Part shown: piece by piece, positions 16,047 to 25,972 of the stretch
Layout of the letters: each line of letters starts with the position of its first letter
Position numbering within the stretch: the stretch's first letter is position 1
Assembly (NCBI RefSeq): GCF_003105115.1
Contig: NZ_QETH01000028.1
Span: 1-53,207 of the forward strand
Length of the DNA stretch: 53,207 bases
Source of the DNA: Flavobacterium sp. HTF
GTDB taxonomy: Bacteria > Bacteroidota > Bacteroidia > Flavobacteriales > Flavobacteriaceae
Direction of reading: 5' to 3'
Translations under genes and position numbers: made by a program
Notes under the pieces: generated by a model
What the model was told of the DNA's origin: nothing
What the model saw: only the letters and a program-made list of their open reading frames with translations
Databases searched by the model: none

Positions 16047-17132
16047 TTATAACAACTTTTTAATCTCGTTTACAATGTCTTTTGTAGCATTGGGTTTAGC
16101 GATTTTTTTTATGTTTTCGCTTAATTGTTTTTGTTTTCCATCATCTTTCAATAAGGCTTCAAAAACAATACTGAACTCGTTATCCAGTTCTGACTCTTTC
16201 AATAAAACAGCACCTTTGGCGTCAACAATTGCCTGTGCGTTTTTGGTCTGATGATCTTCTGCTACATTTGGAGACGGAATAAAAATTACCGGTTTTCCAA
16301 CAATACATAATTCTGAAACTGATGATGCCCCGGCTCGTGAAATAATCACATCGGAGGCCGCATAGACAAAATCCATTCTTTCAATAAAATCAATCACCTT
16401 TACATTGGGCTGATTGTATTTTTTATAATCTTCAAAATATAGTTTTCCACACTGCCAGATAATCTGAACGCCTTGTGAAAGTATATTCTTTAATTCCTTC
16501 TCGATTAACTGATTGACTCTTCTTGCTCCTAAACTTCCTCCTAAAATCAATAGTGTTTTTTTGTTCTGATCTAAGCCATAGAAAGCAATTGCTTCGTCTC
16601 TTTTGCTGTCAATATCAATCAGATCCTGACGAACCGGATTTCCTGTCAGAATAATTTTTTCTTTAGGAAAAAAACGCTCTAAATTTTCGTATGCCACGCA
16701 AATCTTATTTGCCTTCTTACTCAATAATTTATTGGTAATTCCGGGAAATGAATTTTGTTCCTGAATAACTGTCGGAATTCCTGCTGAACCTGCTGCCTGT
16801 AATAATGGACCACTGGCAAAACCTCCGGTTCCTATAACTACATTTGGCTTAAATTTTTTAATGATTCTTCTTGACTCCAGCAAACTTGTTGCCAGTTTTA
16901 ATGGAAACATCATATTTTGCAAAGTCAGTTTTCGTTGTAAACCTGCAATCCAAAGTCCTTTTATTTCATAACCTGCCTGAGGTACTTTCTGCATTTCCAT
17001 TTTATCTCTGGCACCAACAAAAAGAAATTCAGCGTCGGGAAATTGTAATTTTAATTCATTTGCAATCGCAATTGCAGGATAAATATGTCCTCCGGTTCCG
17101 CCTCCGCTTAGTATGAATTTATACTTTGTCAT
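16047..17132 (-). CDS. murG: UDP-GlcNAc:undecaprenyl-PP-MurNAc-pentapeptide GlcNAc transferase MurG
   Basis: A 361-residue GT-B glycosyltransferase acting at the inner face of the inner membrane to turn lipid I into lipid II. The N-terminal [18 protein letters not shown] loop and the C-terminal donor-binding motifs ([47 protein letters not shown]) are those of MurG. It lies 43 bp after ftsW. The 155-bp gap to murC holds no recognised signal. Confidence 0.97.
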   Translation of the reverse strand: MTKYKFILSGGGTGGHIYPAIAIANELKLQFPDAEFLFVGARDKMEMQKVPQAGYEIKGLWIAGLQRKLTLQNMMFPLKLATSLLESRRIIKKFKPNVVIGTGGFASGPLLQAAGSAGIPTVIQEQNSFPGITNKLLSKKANKICVAYENLERFFPKEKIILTGNPVRQDLIDIDSKRDEAIAFYGLDQNKKTLLILGGSLGARRVNQLIEKELKNILSQGVQIIWQCGKLYFEDYKKYNQPNVKVIDFIERMDFVYAASDVIISRAGASSVSELCIVGKPVIFIPSPNVAEDHQTKNAQAIVDAKGAVLLKESELDNEFSIVFEALLKDDGKQKQLSENIKKIAKPNATKDIVNEIKKLL

Positions 17133-17175
17133 ATTCTTAAAGTTACAACGTCTTAAAAACTATTCTTTTAATTAC

Positions 17176-18495
17176 TTATCTGTTTAATACTGCATTCATG
17201 GGATTTTTAGAATTATCCTCTATTGAATACATTGGCTCTCCTTCGTATATTTCTTCTTTTGTATCGCTAACCAGATCTTCTTCTGCCAGTTCTTTGTCTA
17301 TCAGTCTCTGAAGTGCTTCTTTTCTTCTTTCTTTTTCCTGTTGCTCTTCGGCGATTTCTTCTTCTTTTTTAGTTACACTAATGATAATTCCAAGAGAAAA
17401 ACAGGTCATCCAGATGGAACTACCCCCACTACTAATCAAAGGAAGTGTTTGTCCTGTTACCGGCAATAATTCTACAGCAACTGCCATATTGATCATCGCC
17501 TGAAATATCATTGGAAAACCAAGCCCGACGACGACTAATTTTCCAAATAAAGTATTCGCTTTATGTGAAGCAATTACAAATCGGAACAGCAACAATAGAT
17601 ACAAAAGCAAGATTGAAACTCCCCCAACCAAACCATATTCTTCCACAACAATGGCATAGATAAAATCTGATGATGATTGCGGTAAAAAGTTTTTCTGAAC
17701 ACTTTTTCCAGGTCCCAATCCCCCTAATCTTCCTGATGCAATTGCAATTTTTGCCTTTTCTATCTGATAATCATCTTCATCCGGTTTATCAGTTGTAAAG
17801 TTCGTAATACGACTTTCCCAGGTTGAAACCCTACTAAAGAATCTTGATTCCGGAAATGCTTTGGCAACCAATAAAAAGAACGCCAGCATTGCAATTCCTG
17901 AACCAATAATGAAACCTATATATTTTAATGGATATTTACCAATAAACGTCAACATCATAACCATTGAAAAAATCAACGCCGTTGTTGAAAAGTTGGCCGG
18001 TAAAATAAGCACCAGCGTAATAAATACCGGAATCCAAAGCTGAATAAATGAGGTTTGAAACGGCTCGTTTTCTTCTTTGGTTTTCGACAAATAACGTGCT
18101 ACATAAATAAACAATACGCTTGCCGCTAATGTCGAAGTCTGAAACGTAATTCCAATGAACGGTACCTGAATCCAACGACTGGCATTTGCTCCTGCAATTA
18201 CAGTTCCTTTCAACAAGGTGTACAATAATAATAACCATACTACCGGAAGCGCAATTTTTGAAATCGCTCTAAAATAATGGTACGGTACTTTATGTACCCA
18301 GTAAATAATAAGGAAACCTATACAAACGTGAGCCAAATGCTTAACCAGATAACCCAGGGTATTTCCGGTTCCGTGACCTATATATGCCAGATTACTACTC
18401 GCACTAAAAACAGGCATAAACGAAAACAACGCCAATAAAGCCACAAATGACCATATTACCCTATCTCCTTTTAGTTTGTTTACTAGCTCCTTCAT
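17176..18495 (-). CDS. ftsW: Septal peptidoglycan polymerase FtsW (SEDS family)
   Basis: A 439-residue polytopic membrane protein with about ten hydrophobic helices. SEDS signatures seen: a WIQVPF segment, ESRITNF...YQIEKAKIAIASGRLGGLGPGKSVQKNFLPQSSSDFIYAIVVEEYG (split across the large loop), and PVTGQTLPLISSGGSS near residue 350. It polymerises glycan from lipid II together with the cognate PBP. Position inside dcw between murD and murG argues for FtsW over RodA. The C-terminal ~60 residues are a charged cytoplasmic tail, longer than in E. coli. Confidence 0.95.
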   Translation of the reverse strand: MKELVNKLKGDRVIWSFVALLALFSFMPVFSASSNLAYIGHGTGNTLGYLVKHLAHVCIGFLIIYWVHKVPYHYFRAISKIALPVVWLLLLYTLLKGTVIAGANASRWIQVPFIGITFQTSTLAASVLFIYVARYLSKTKEENEPFQTSFIQLWIPVFITLVLILPANFSTTALIFSMVMMLTFIGKYPLKYIGFIIGSGIAMLAFFLLVAKAFPESRFFSRVSTWESRITNFTTDKPDEDDYQIEKAKIAIASGRLGGLGPGKSVQKNFLPQSSSDFIYAIVVEEYGLVGGVSILLLYLLLLFRFVIASHKANTLFGKLVVVGLGFPMIFQAMINMAVAVELLPVTGQTLPLISSGGSSIWMTCFSLGIIISVTKKEEEIAEEQQEKERRKEALQRLIDKELAEEDLVSDTKEEIYEGEPMYSIEDNSKNPMNAVLNR

Positions 18496-18520
18496 TGTTA
18501 TTTAGTTTCAGGTTTCTTTT

Positions 18521-18567
18521 GTTTCAGGTTTCAAGTTCCTCTTAACGTGAAACTTGAAACATGAAAC
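18521..18567. repeat. Palindromic intergenic repeat (GTTTCAnGTTTCAAGTT family)
   Basis: Seventeen-bp arms (18521-18537 and 18551-18567) pair with one mismatch around a 13-nt loop, filling the gap between murD and ftsW. It lacks a strong T run, and since both genes belong to one operon it is probably a mobile or REP-like palindrome, not a terminator. Confidence 0.65.
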
Positions 18568-18572
18568 TATTT

Positions 18573-19904
18573 TTAAAGATTATGTACCGCTTGTTTGAAC
18601 TGCTTTCCTCTGTCTTCGTAGTTTTCGAATAAATCGAAACTTGCGCAGGCAGGAGACAACAAAACGGCATCACCTTTTTCTGTTAATCTTTGAGCCGTTT
18701 TTACTGCATCATTCATATTGTTTACTTCAACCATAATATCGACCACGTTTCCGAAAGCATCAATAATTTTACGGTTATCGATTCCTAAACAGATGATTGC
18801 TTTTACTTTTTCGCGAACTAATGACATTAATTCGTTGTAATCATTCCCCTTGTCAACACCTCCAACAATCCAAACCGTTGGAACATTCATACTGTCCAGA
18901 GCAAAGAATGTAGCGTTTACATTTGTTGCTTTTGAATCATTAATATATTGAACGTTCTGAATTTTTAATACTTTTTCCAAACGGTGTTCAACACCCTGAA
19001 AATTAGATAAACTTTCGCGAATTGTTGCATTTCTGATTTGCATCAATTTTGCTACGGAGCTTGCTGCCATTGCGTTTTTCATATTATGTTTTCCTTCTAA
19101 CGCAATGTGTTCTGTTTCCATTGTAAACTCTTCTTGGTTGATCTTTATTTCCATTTTGTTGTTATTTATAGAAGCTCCTTCATCAAACTTTTTTGTCAAT
19201 GAAAAAGGAATTAATTTTGCTTTCGTCTTATTGTTCTTTAACCATTCTGTACTCGCTTCATCATCGGCATCATAAATCAGGTAGTCGCTTTCTGTCTGAT
19301 TCATTGTTATTCTGAACTTCGAGTCGATATAATTTTGATATTTATATTCATATCGGTCTAAATGATCAGGACTAATATTGGTTATTATCGCAATATCCGG
19401 TCTGTATTCTACAATTCCGTCGAGCTGAAAACTACTTAATTCGAGCACGTAGGCATCGTATTTATTTTCGGCTACCTGCCAGGCAAAACTTTTTCCGATA
19501 TTTCCGCCCAAACCAACATTTAAGCCTGCTGATTTTAGCAAATGATGCGTTAACATCGTAGTAGTGGTTTTACCATTACTTCCTGTAATTCCAATTGTCA
19601 GGGCTTCTGTGTAAGGTTTTGCAAACTCAATTTCAGATATCACCTTAATACCGGCTGCAAAAAGCTTTTTTACTATCGGAGATTTCTCCGGAATTCCGGG
19701 ACTTTTCATGACGACATCGGCATTCAAAATCAGGTCTTCGGTATGTTGCTCTTCTTCCCAGGCTATTCCATTAATAATAAGAACTTCTTTATAGCTTTCT
19801 TTTATTTTTCCAAAGTCAGATACAAATACTTCATATCCTTTTTTCTTTCCGAGGATTGCGGTTCCAACACCACTTTCTCCTCCTCCTAAAACTACCAATC
19901 TCAT
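18573..19904 (-). CDS. murD: UDP-N-acetylmuramoyl-L-alanine-D-glutamate ligase MurD
   Basis: A 443-residue cytoplasmic ligase adding D-Glu. N-terminal LVVLGGGESGVGTAILGKKKGYEV binds the uridine nucleotide, the ATP P-loop is GITGSNGKTTTTML (about 109-122), the central domain has LELSSFQLDG and ITNISPDHLDRY, and the C-terminal domain carries VEHRLEKV, YINDSKATN and LLSPACASFDLFENYEDRGKQF. These last two blocks are typical of MurD. It is 3 bp from mraY. Confidence 0.97.
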   Translation of the reverse strand: MRLVVLGGGESGVGTAILGKKKGYEVFVSDFGKIKESYKEVLIINGIAWEEEQHTEDLILNADVVMKSPGIPEKSPIVKKLFAAGIKVISEIEFAKPYTEALTIGITGSNGKTTTTMLTHHLLKSAGLNVGLGGNIGKSFAWQVAENKYDAYVLELSSFQLDGIVEYRPDIAIITNISPDHLDRYEYKYQNYIDSKFRITMNQTESDYLIYDADDEASTEWLKNNKTKAKLIPFSLTKKFDEGASINNNKMEIKINQEEFTMETEHIALEGKHNMKNAMAASSVAKLMQIRNATIRESLSNFQGVEHRLEKVLKIQNVQYINDSKATNVNATFFALDSMNVPTVWIVGGVDKGNDYNELMSLVREKVKAIICLGIDNRKIIDAFGNVVDIMVEVNNMNDAVKTAQRLTEKGDAVLLSPACASFDLFENYEDRGKQFKQAVHNL

Positions 19905-19907
19905 CCT

Positions 19908-21137
19908 CTATCTTAGTTTTAATGTAACGATTGATAATATGGCTAACATGATTGCAACAATCCAGAATCGGGTAACAATTTTACTTTCGTGATATCCCTT
20001 TTTCTGGTAATGATGATGCAAAGGCGACATCAGAAAAATTCTTCTTCCTTCACCAAAACGCCTTTTTGTATATTTAAAATAAGCTACCTGAATAATTACA
20101 GAAGCACTTTCTGCAAGGAAAATTCCGCAGAACAAAACGATTAATATTTCTTTACGAACCGCAATGGCCAAAACAGCAATGATTCCACCGATTGTCAAAC
20201 TACCGGTATCTCCCATAAAAACAGAGGCCGGAAAGGAATTATACCACAGAAACCCAATCAGAGCCCCTGTAAAAGCAGATATAAAAACCGTCATCTCTCC
20301 CGAATTGGGGATATACATAATATTCAGGTAATTTGAAAAAATAATATTACCCGAAACAAACGTAAAGATCCCGAGTGCGAGCACGGATATCGCCGAGGTT
20401 CCTGCAGCGAGACCATCAATTCCGTCCGTTAAATTTGCTCCGTTCGAAACTGCTGTGATGATAAAAATAACAACCGGAATAAAAATTAACCACGCCCATT
20501 TTTCGTATCCTTCTCCCATAAAAGACAGAATTTCGGCGTAATCAAATTCATTGTTTTTTACAAACGGAATTGTTGTCGCTGTTGATTTCTCTTCAACCGG
20601 GGCTGGTAAAACTACCGTTGGACTTACATTTTTATAAATATCTGTTCTTCCGGTATCTGTTCTTACTGTTACAGCCGGGTTAAAATATAAAACGGCGCCG
20701 ACAATGATTCCCAGACCAACCTGACCAATAACTTTAAAAATCCCTTTAAGACCTTGTTTATCTTTTTTGAATATTTTAATATAATCATCAACAAAACCAA
20801 TTGTTCCCATCCATAGAGTGGTTACGATAAGCAATACGATGTAAATATTATGCAGGCGGGCAAATAACAAAACCGGTACCAGTGTTGCAAAAATGATAAT
20901 AAGCCCCCCCATAGTCGGAGTTCCTGCTTTTTCATTTTGTCCTGCAAGACCTAACTCACGTACTGTCTCACCTACTTGCTGATTACGTAAAAAATTAATA
21001 ATCCTTTTTCCGTAAATCGTTGACAAAAGCAATGAAAGCATAAATGCTAAAGCTGATCTAAAAGTGATATATTGAAAAACTCCCGTTCCGCTTATATCTA
21101 ATGTTTTGTCAAAATATTCAAATAAATAGTATAACAT
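19908..21137 (-). CDS. mraY: Phospho-MurNAc-pentapeptide transferase MraY
   Basis: A 409-residue integral membrane enzyme that loads phospho-MurNAc-pentapeptide onto undecaprenyl phosphate to form lipid I. Signatures: [19 protein letters not shown] (catalytic Asp pair), [26 protein letters not shown] and the histidine motif [12 protein letters not shown]. It is about 50 residues longer than E. coli MraY because of an insertion near residues 165-220 ([19 protein letters not shown] and following), commonly seen in Bacteroidota enzymes. It is directly upstream of murD, and 107 bp after murE across a palindromic repeat. Confidence 0.97.
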   Translation of the reverse strand: MLYYLFEYFDKTLDISGTGVFQYITFRSALAFMLSLLLSTIYGKRIINFLRNQQVGETVRELGLAGQNEKAGTPTMGGLIIIFATLVPVLLFARLHNIYIVLLIVTTLWMGTIGFVDDYIKIFKKDKQGLKGIFKVIGQVGLGIIVGAVLYFNPAVTVRTDTGRTDIYKNVSPTVVLPAPVEEKSTATTIPFVKNNEFDYAEILSFMGEGYEKWAWLIFIPVVIFIITAVSNGANLTDGIDGLAAGTSAISVLALGIFTFVSGNIIFSNYLNIMYIPNSGEMTVFISAFTGALIGFLWYNSFPASVFMGDTGSLTIGGIIAVLAIAVRKEILIVLFCGIFLAESASVIIQVAYFKYTKRRFGEGRRIFLMSPLHHHYQKKGYHESKIVTRFWIVAIMLAILSIVTLKLR

Positions 21138-21153
21138 ATTTTTCTGTTTTTTT

Positions 21154-21229
21154 AAATTCCAATTTCGAATTAAATTCTAATCCCTAAGCCTCGGGATAAT
21201 TCCCAAATCCCAACCTTAAATTGGAATTT
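21154..21229. repeat. Palindromic intergenic repeat between mraY and murE
   Basis: A 12-bp perfect inverted repeat (AAATTCCAATTT at 21154-21165 and its complement at 21218-21229) encloses a CCCTAAGCCTCGGG-type sub-element. The AAATTCC/GGAATTT words relate it to the elements at 9646 and 28228. Confidence 0.65.
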
Positions 21230-21244
21230 GAAATTTCTATTTTG

Positions 21245-22708
21245 TTATTTATTTAGTTGATCTAAAATTTCTTTTACCGTTTCCATATCATCAAAATGAT
21301 GGCGAACACCATTTATTTCCTGATAGGTTTCATGTCCTTTTCCGGCAATCAGAATAATGTCTTTTGGCTGGGCCAACTGACAAGCGGTTTTAATGGCTTG
21401 TTTTCTGTCTGTAATTCTTAATACCTTTTTATAATTATGACCTTCCACACCTTTTTCCATTTCGTCCAAAATCACTTCAGGATCTTCATTTCTAGGGTTA
21501 TCTGATGTCAGAATTGCTTTATCACTAAGATCTGTAGCAATTTTTGCCATAATTGGTCTTTTTGTTTTATCTCTGTTTCCACCACAGCCTACAACTGTTA
21601 TCAGTTGTTCGTTTTTTGTACGGATATCATTAATCGTTTTTATAACATTGTCTAATGCATCGGGTGTGTGTGCATAATCTACAATAGCCGTAATATTTCC
21701 TTCTGAAACTATATATTGAAAACGACCCGAAACACTTTGTAAATCAGACAGTAATCGCAATGCTTCAAGACTATCCATTCCTAACTGCACAGCTGTTCCG
21801 TAAATAGCCAAAACATTGTATGCGTTAAAAGTTCCAATCAGTTTTACCCAAACTTCATTATCATTTACTTTTAATAATAAACCGGATAACTGGCTTTCCA
21901 AAATCTGTGCTTTAAAATCAGCATACGATTTTAAGGCATAAGTAAACTTTCTGGCAACTGTATTTTGCAGCATCACAGTTCCGTTTTTATCATCAATGTT
22001 AGATAAAGCGAAAGCTGTTTTTGGCAACGAATCAAAGAACGATTTTTTTACATCTCTGTATTCTGCAAAAGTTGGGTGATAATCTAAATGATCATGAGAA
22101 AGATTCGTAAAAATTCCTCCCACAAAATGCAAAGCTTCTGTACGTTTCTGATGAATTCCGTGCGAGCTTACTTCCATAAAGCAATGCGTTACACCAGCTT
22201 CAACCATTTCATTTAAGTAATGATTAATTGTAATAGAATCCGGAGTTGTATGTGTTGCTTTATATTCTGTCTTATCTACCATGATTTTTACGGTTGATAA
22301 TAAACCAACTTTAAAACCTGCATTTTCGAACAATTGAAATAATAAAGAAGCAATTGTTGTTTTACCATTCGTACCCGTTACACCGACCAATTTTAATTTT
22401 TCAGAAGGGTTTCCGAAGAAATTAGCCGCCATGAAAGCCAATGCCGAATTGGTATCATTAACTTTTATGTATGTAATTCCTTTTTCAATATTTGTTGGCA
22501 ATTCATCGCAAATAATTGCAATTGCCCCTAACTGAATTGCTTTTTCAATAAAATCGTGACCATTAGAAAGCGATCCGCGAATGGCTACAAAAACATCATC
22601 CTGCTCAATTTTTCTTGAATCAAATTCAATTTTATGAATAGCAATATCTGTTGAACCTGTTACGGATTCAATAGCTACTTTGTATAATATGTCTTTCAGT
22701 ATTTTCAC
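21245..22708 (-). CDS. murE: UDP-MurNAc-L-Ala-D-Glu: meso-diaminopimelate ligase MurE
   Basis: The 487-residue ligase adding the third stem residue. It has an N-terminal uridine domain with DSRKIEQDDVFVAIRG, ATP P-loop GVTGTNGKTTIASL, MEVSSHGIHQKR, THLSHDHLDYH-like NLSHDHLDYHPTF and a C-terminal VDYAHTPDAL. The substrate-selecting motif reads DNPR (in SDNPRNEDP), which marks meso-diaminopimelate use in place of lysine. It overlaps ftsI by 4 nt. murF, the next ligase, is not in this cluster. Confidence 0.97.
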   Translation of the reverse strand: MKILKDILYKVAIESVTGSTDIAIHKIEFDSRKIEQDDVFVAIRGSLSNGHDFIEKAIQLGAIAIICDELPTNIEKGITYIKVNDTNSALAFMAANFFGNPSEKLKLVGVTGTNGKTTIASLLFQLFENAGFKVGLLSTVKIMVDKTEYKATHTTPDSITINHYLNEMVEAGVTHCFMEVSSHGIHQKRTEALHFVGGIFTNLSHDHLDYHPTFAEYRDVKKSFFDSLPKTAFALSNIDDKNGTVMLQNTVARKFTYALKSYADFKAQILESQLSGLLLKVNDNEVWVKLIGTFNAYNVLAIYGTAVQLGMDSLEALRLLSDLQSVSGRFQYIVSEGNITAIVDYAHTPDALDNVIKTINDIRTKNEQLITVVGCGGNRDKTKRPIMAKIATDLSDKAILTSDNPRNEDPEVILDEMEKGVEGHNYKKVLRITDRKQAIKTACQLAQPKDIILIAGKGHETYQEINGVRHHFDDMETVKEILDQLNK

Positions 22709-24711
22709 GATAATTCTAATACTATTGTTGCGTTTTTATTAATGTTTTCCCCGGCTTGTAAAGATTGTTTTTTCACTTTCCCTACTCCGTTTACTTTTAC
22801 TTTCAAGCCTAAATTCTCCAGCAAAGCGATAGCATCCATTCCGGGCATTCCTTTTAAATCGGGAATTTGTTTTACTTTTCTTTCTGCTTTGGCGTAATAT
22901 TCATTGTAACTGATTTCTTGTTTTGGAATTTTAGAATCCAGCTGTTTTATTTTATTTGTTGAAGGTGCATCTGTAAATATTTTTTGAGCAATTCTTTTAA
23001 AAACCGGCCCGGCAACATCTGCTCCATAATAATTATTATTAGCTGTATTTGGTTTATGAACCACTACAATACAGGAATATTTTGGGTGATCGGCAGGAAA
23101 GTATCCTACGAAAGAAGAGGCATAATACATTCCTTCTCTTCCTGCTTTACCATAATTTACCATAGCCGTTCCTGTTTTTCCTGCCATCGGAAAATCTTTC
23201 GAATACAACTTAGACGCAGTTCCTTTTTTTACCACATTTTGCAAAACTGCCCTTACTTTTTTAAGGGTCTCAGGCGAACAAACCTTTGGATTAATCACTT
23301 CTGTATCGAACTTTTTGATTGTTTTATTCCATTCTTTAATTTCTGAAACAAATTGCGGTCTTACCATTACACCATTATTCGCAACCGAATTATAAAATGC
23401 CAGTGTTTGCATTGGTGTAACTGAAACTGAATATCCAAAAGCCATCCATGGAAGCGAAATTCCTGACCAGGTTTTACCTCCCGGATGCGGAATAATTGGT
23501 CTGCCTTCTCCTTTAAAATGCAGCCCTAAAGGTTTATCCAAACCAAAACTTCTAATATGATCTACAAATTTTGACGGATTGCTTTTATAATTATTATAAA
23601 CCGCCTGGACCATTACTGTGTTTGACGAAAGTTCAAATCCGCGAGCCAATGAAACTTTTCCGTAACCCCCATTATGTGAATCGCGTACAGATCTTCCATA
23701 ATATTTTACAACACCATTATGACTGTCATAAACCGTACTTGTATCAGCTACTTTATCTTCTAAAATTGCCATTAAATCAACCAATTTAAAAGTTGATCCT
23801 GGTTCGTGAGACTCTGCTACGGCATAATTTGTAGTTTCAGTATATGATCCGTCTTCACCTCTTCCCAGATTAGAAATCGCTTTTACATGCCCTGTTTCTG
23901 TTTCCATAACAACAACACAACCGTGATCTGCTTCGTAATCCTGAAGTTGTTTCAATAAAGCGTGGTGTGCAATATCCTGAATAAATACATCTATCGTCGA
24001 AATCACATCATAACCATCAATAGGGTCTACTTCATTTACGTCACGAATTGGTTTCCATTGACCTTTTGCAATTTTTTGCTTTAAGATTTTTCCATCTTTT
24101 CCGTTCAGGTAATTTTTAAAAGCCCATTCGATTCCTTTTCCAACTTCAATTCCGGTTGCAGGATCAATTCGGTCGTAACCAATAGTTCTTTCGGCAATTT
24201 GCCCTATTGGGTGTTTTCTTATTGTTTCCTGTTCTACAATAATTCCGCCTTTAAAAGCCCCTAAATTGAATAATGGAAATCCTTTAATTTTCACATATTC
24301 GGTATAGCTTAAATTGCGGGCAATCAAATAATAACGGTTTTTATTTGTTCGTGCTTTTCTTAATTCTTTTTCGTAATAACCGGATGGCCTGTCTAAAACA
24401 GTTTCCAAAGAATCTGACAACTGTTTTACATACTTCTCAAAAGTTTCTGTTTTTGGCGCTTTTGCATCAAATCTAATTTCGTAATTAGGAATTGATGTTG
24501 CCAGTAAACTTCCGTCAGCCGAATAAATGTTTCCTTTGTTTGCCGGAATTACAAAATTTCTAACTGTACGCTGTTTTGCCAGTTTTCTATAATAATCTCC
24601 TTCAACCCACTGAATATTGGTCAACTTAACAACAATAGCAATTGCCATCAAAAAGATGAAAACTGCTACGAGGTAAATTCTGTAGGATATATGTTTATCG
24701 TCTACTGCCAT
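22705..24711 (-). CDS. ftsI: Septal transpeptidase FtsI (PBP3-like) with C-terminal PASTA domain
   Basis: A 668-residue class B penicillin-binding protein. One N-terminal transmembrane anchor (about 10-31), then a dimerisation/pedestal domain starting near RTVRNFVIPANKGNIYSADG, and the transpeptidase domain with the catalytic STFK (S306-K309), SSN (362-364) and KTGT (512-515). After it, residues ~608-668 (IPDLKGMPGMDAIALLENLG...) form a single PASTA domain, absent from proteobacterial FtsI but usual in Bacteroidota and in Gram-positive relatives. It works with FtsW at the septum in the periplasm. It overlaps murE by 4 nt and ftsL by 10 nt. Confidence 0.95.
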   Translation of the reverse strand: MAVDDKHISYRIYLVAVFIFLMAIAIVVKLTNIQWVEGDYYRKLAKQRTVRNFVIPANKGNIYSADGSLLATSIPNYEIRFDAKAPKTETFEKYVKQLSDSLETVLDRPSGYYEKELRKARTNKNRYYLIARNLSYTEYVKIKGFPLFNLGAFKGGIIVEQETIRKHPIGQIAERTIGYDRIDPATGIEVGKGIEWAFKNYLNGKDGKILKQKIAKGQWKPIRDVNEVDPIDGYDVISTIDVFIQDIAHHALLKQLQDYEADHGCVVVMETETGHVKAISNLGRGEDGSYTETTNYAVAESHEPGSTFKLVDLMAILEDKVADTSTVYDSHNGVVKYYGRSVRDSHNGGYGKVSLARGFELSSNTVMVQAVYNNYKSNPSKFVDHIRSFGLDKPLGLHFKGEGRPIIPHPGGKTWSGISLPWMAFGYSVSVTPMQTLAFYNSVANNGVMVRPQFVSEIKEWNKTIKKFDTEVINPKVCSPETLKKVRAVLQNVVKKGTASKLYSKDFPMAGKTGTAMVNYGKAGREGMYYASSFVGYFPADHPKYSCIVVVHKPNTANNNYYGADVAGPVFKRIAQKIFTDAPSTNKIKQLDSKIPKQEISYNEYYAKAERKVKQIPDLKGMPGMDAIALLENLGLKVKVNGVGKVKKQSLQAGENINKNATIVLELS

Positions 24712-25049
24712 ATTCTTTTAAAGAAACTTTTTTCTTCTTCTTTTTTTACTTCTATTTTTACAGGAGGAACTGTCGATGGAAAAATCTGTTTTTCAAGCAT
24801 TTTATCCGATATCGTTGACTCCATTTTTAACTTCATTAACTCTGAACGACGGTCTACAAATTCTGATCGCAATTCTTTTACTTCATTGTTCAGTTTTGCA
24901 ATTTCAAAAACCTTTTGTTCGTATCGCTGTGTGTTGGCAATCATTATTATGGCAAGCAATATGATAAAAACAATGAATCGCCAGTTTTTTACAGCGTCAT
25001 CATTGATAAGAAATCTTGCTTTTAATATGCCAAATACTCCACTTTTCAT
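24702..25049 (-). CDS. ftsL: FtsL-like cell division protein
   Basis: A 115-residue bitopic membrane protein: a cytoplasmic start of about 30 residues, one transmembrane helix (FIVFIILLAIIMIANTQ, about 26-42), then a periplasmic coiled coil with heptads (FEIAKLNNEVKELRSEFVDRRSELMKLKM split across about 48-78). Topology, size and position between rsmH and ftsI identify it as the FtsL-like protein that pairs with FtsQ/FtsB and activates FtsWI; FtsL sequences themselves are hardly conserved. The tail after the coil is basic/Glu-rich. It overlaps ftsI by 10 nt. Confidence 0.88.
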   Translation of the reverse strand: MKSGVFGILKARFLINDDAVKNWRFIVFIILLAIIMIANTQRYEQKVFEIAKLNNEVKELRSEFVDRRSELMKLKMESTISDKMLEKQIFPSTVPPVKIEVKKEEEKSFFKRIWQ

Positions 25050-25063
25050 TTTCTACCTTAATA

Positions 25064-25972
25064 TTATATCTTTTCAGCAATTCTTAATTTTGCACTTCTT
25101 GCTCTGTTATTGATTTTGATTTCGGCATCATCAGGAACGATTAATTTTCCGATTGTTTTAAACGGTACTGAAAAATTACCGTAAAAATCCCTTTCAGGTT
25201 CTCCTTCAAACATTCCGTTTTTGATGAATCTTTTTACCAGTCTGTCTTCTAAAGAATGATAAGAGATTACCGAAAATCTTCCGCCAGGGTTTAGAAGTTC
25301 TAATGATTGCTCAATAAACTCTTTCAAAACATCCATTTCCTGATTTACCTCAATACGAATCGCCTGATAAATCTGCGCTAATATTTTATTTCGAACTCTT
25401 TCTGGCAGATATTTCGCCAAAACTTCTTTTAATTCATCTGTCGTTTTGATTGGGTAGCCCTGTCTTGCCTCTACAATTGTTCTGGCTAAAACCGGTGCAT
25501 TTTTCAATTCCCCATAATCAGAAAAAACACGACGCAAATCCTGTTCTTCATATTCATTGACTACACGGTAAGCATTTAAGTCATTTTTCTGACTCATTCG
25601 CATATCGAGCCCGGCATCAAATCTTGTTGAGAAACCTCGTTCCGGAACATCAAACTGATGCGAAGAAACTCCTAAATCTGCCAAAATTCCATCTACGGAT
25701 TTTACGCCATGAAAACGTAAAAATCTTTTTATAAACCTAAAGTTCTCATTAATTAAAGTAAACCTTTCATCTGGTAATGTATTTGCCAGCGCATCTTCAT
25801 CCTGATCAAAAGCAAACAATTTTCCGTTTGGCCCTAATCTTTTCAGAATTTCTTTTGAATGACCTCCGCCGCCAAACGTAACATCAACATACACGCCATC
25901 GGGCTTAATATTTAAACCATCAACTGTCGGATGAAGCAAAACCGGATTATGATATTCCATTGTCGTCGTCAT
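25064..25972 (-). CDS. rsmH: 16S rRNA (cytosine1402-N4)-methyltransferase RsmH
   Basis: A 302-residue SAM-dependent methyltransferase (MraW) modifying C1402 in the decoding centre. YHNPVLLHPTVDGL, the SAM motif VDVTFGGGGHSKEIL, FAFDQDEDAL, GILADLGVSSHQFD, RGFSTRFDAGLDMRM and the C-terminal SYHSLEDRLVKRFIK are diagnostic. Translation may begin at the first ATG or four codons later (MEYHNP); both overlap the end of mraZ (26 or 14 nt), indicating translational coupling as usual for mraZ-rsmH. Confidence 0.97.
   Translation of the reverse strand: MTTTMEYHNPVLLHPTVDGLNIKPDGVYVDVTFGGGGHSKEILKRLGPNGKLFAFDQDEDALANTLPDERFTLINENFRFIKRFLRFHGVKSVDGILADLGVSSHQFDVPERGFSTRFDAGLDMRMSQKNDLNAYRVVNEYEEQDLRRVFSDYGELKNAPVLARTIVEARQGYPIKTTDELKEVLAKYLPERVRNKILAQIYQAIRIEVNQEMDVLKEFIEQSLELLNPGGRFSVISYHSLEDRLVKRFIKNGMFEGEPERDFYGNFSVPFKTIGKLIVPDDAEIKINNRARSAKLRIAEKI

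Noticed and set aside
17176..18495. The SEDS protein as RodA
   Set aside because: Position inside the dcw cluster between murD and murG is that of FtsW.
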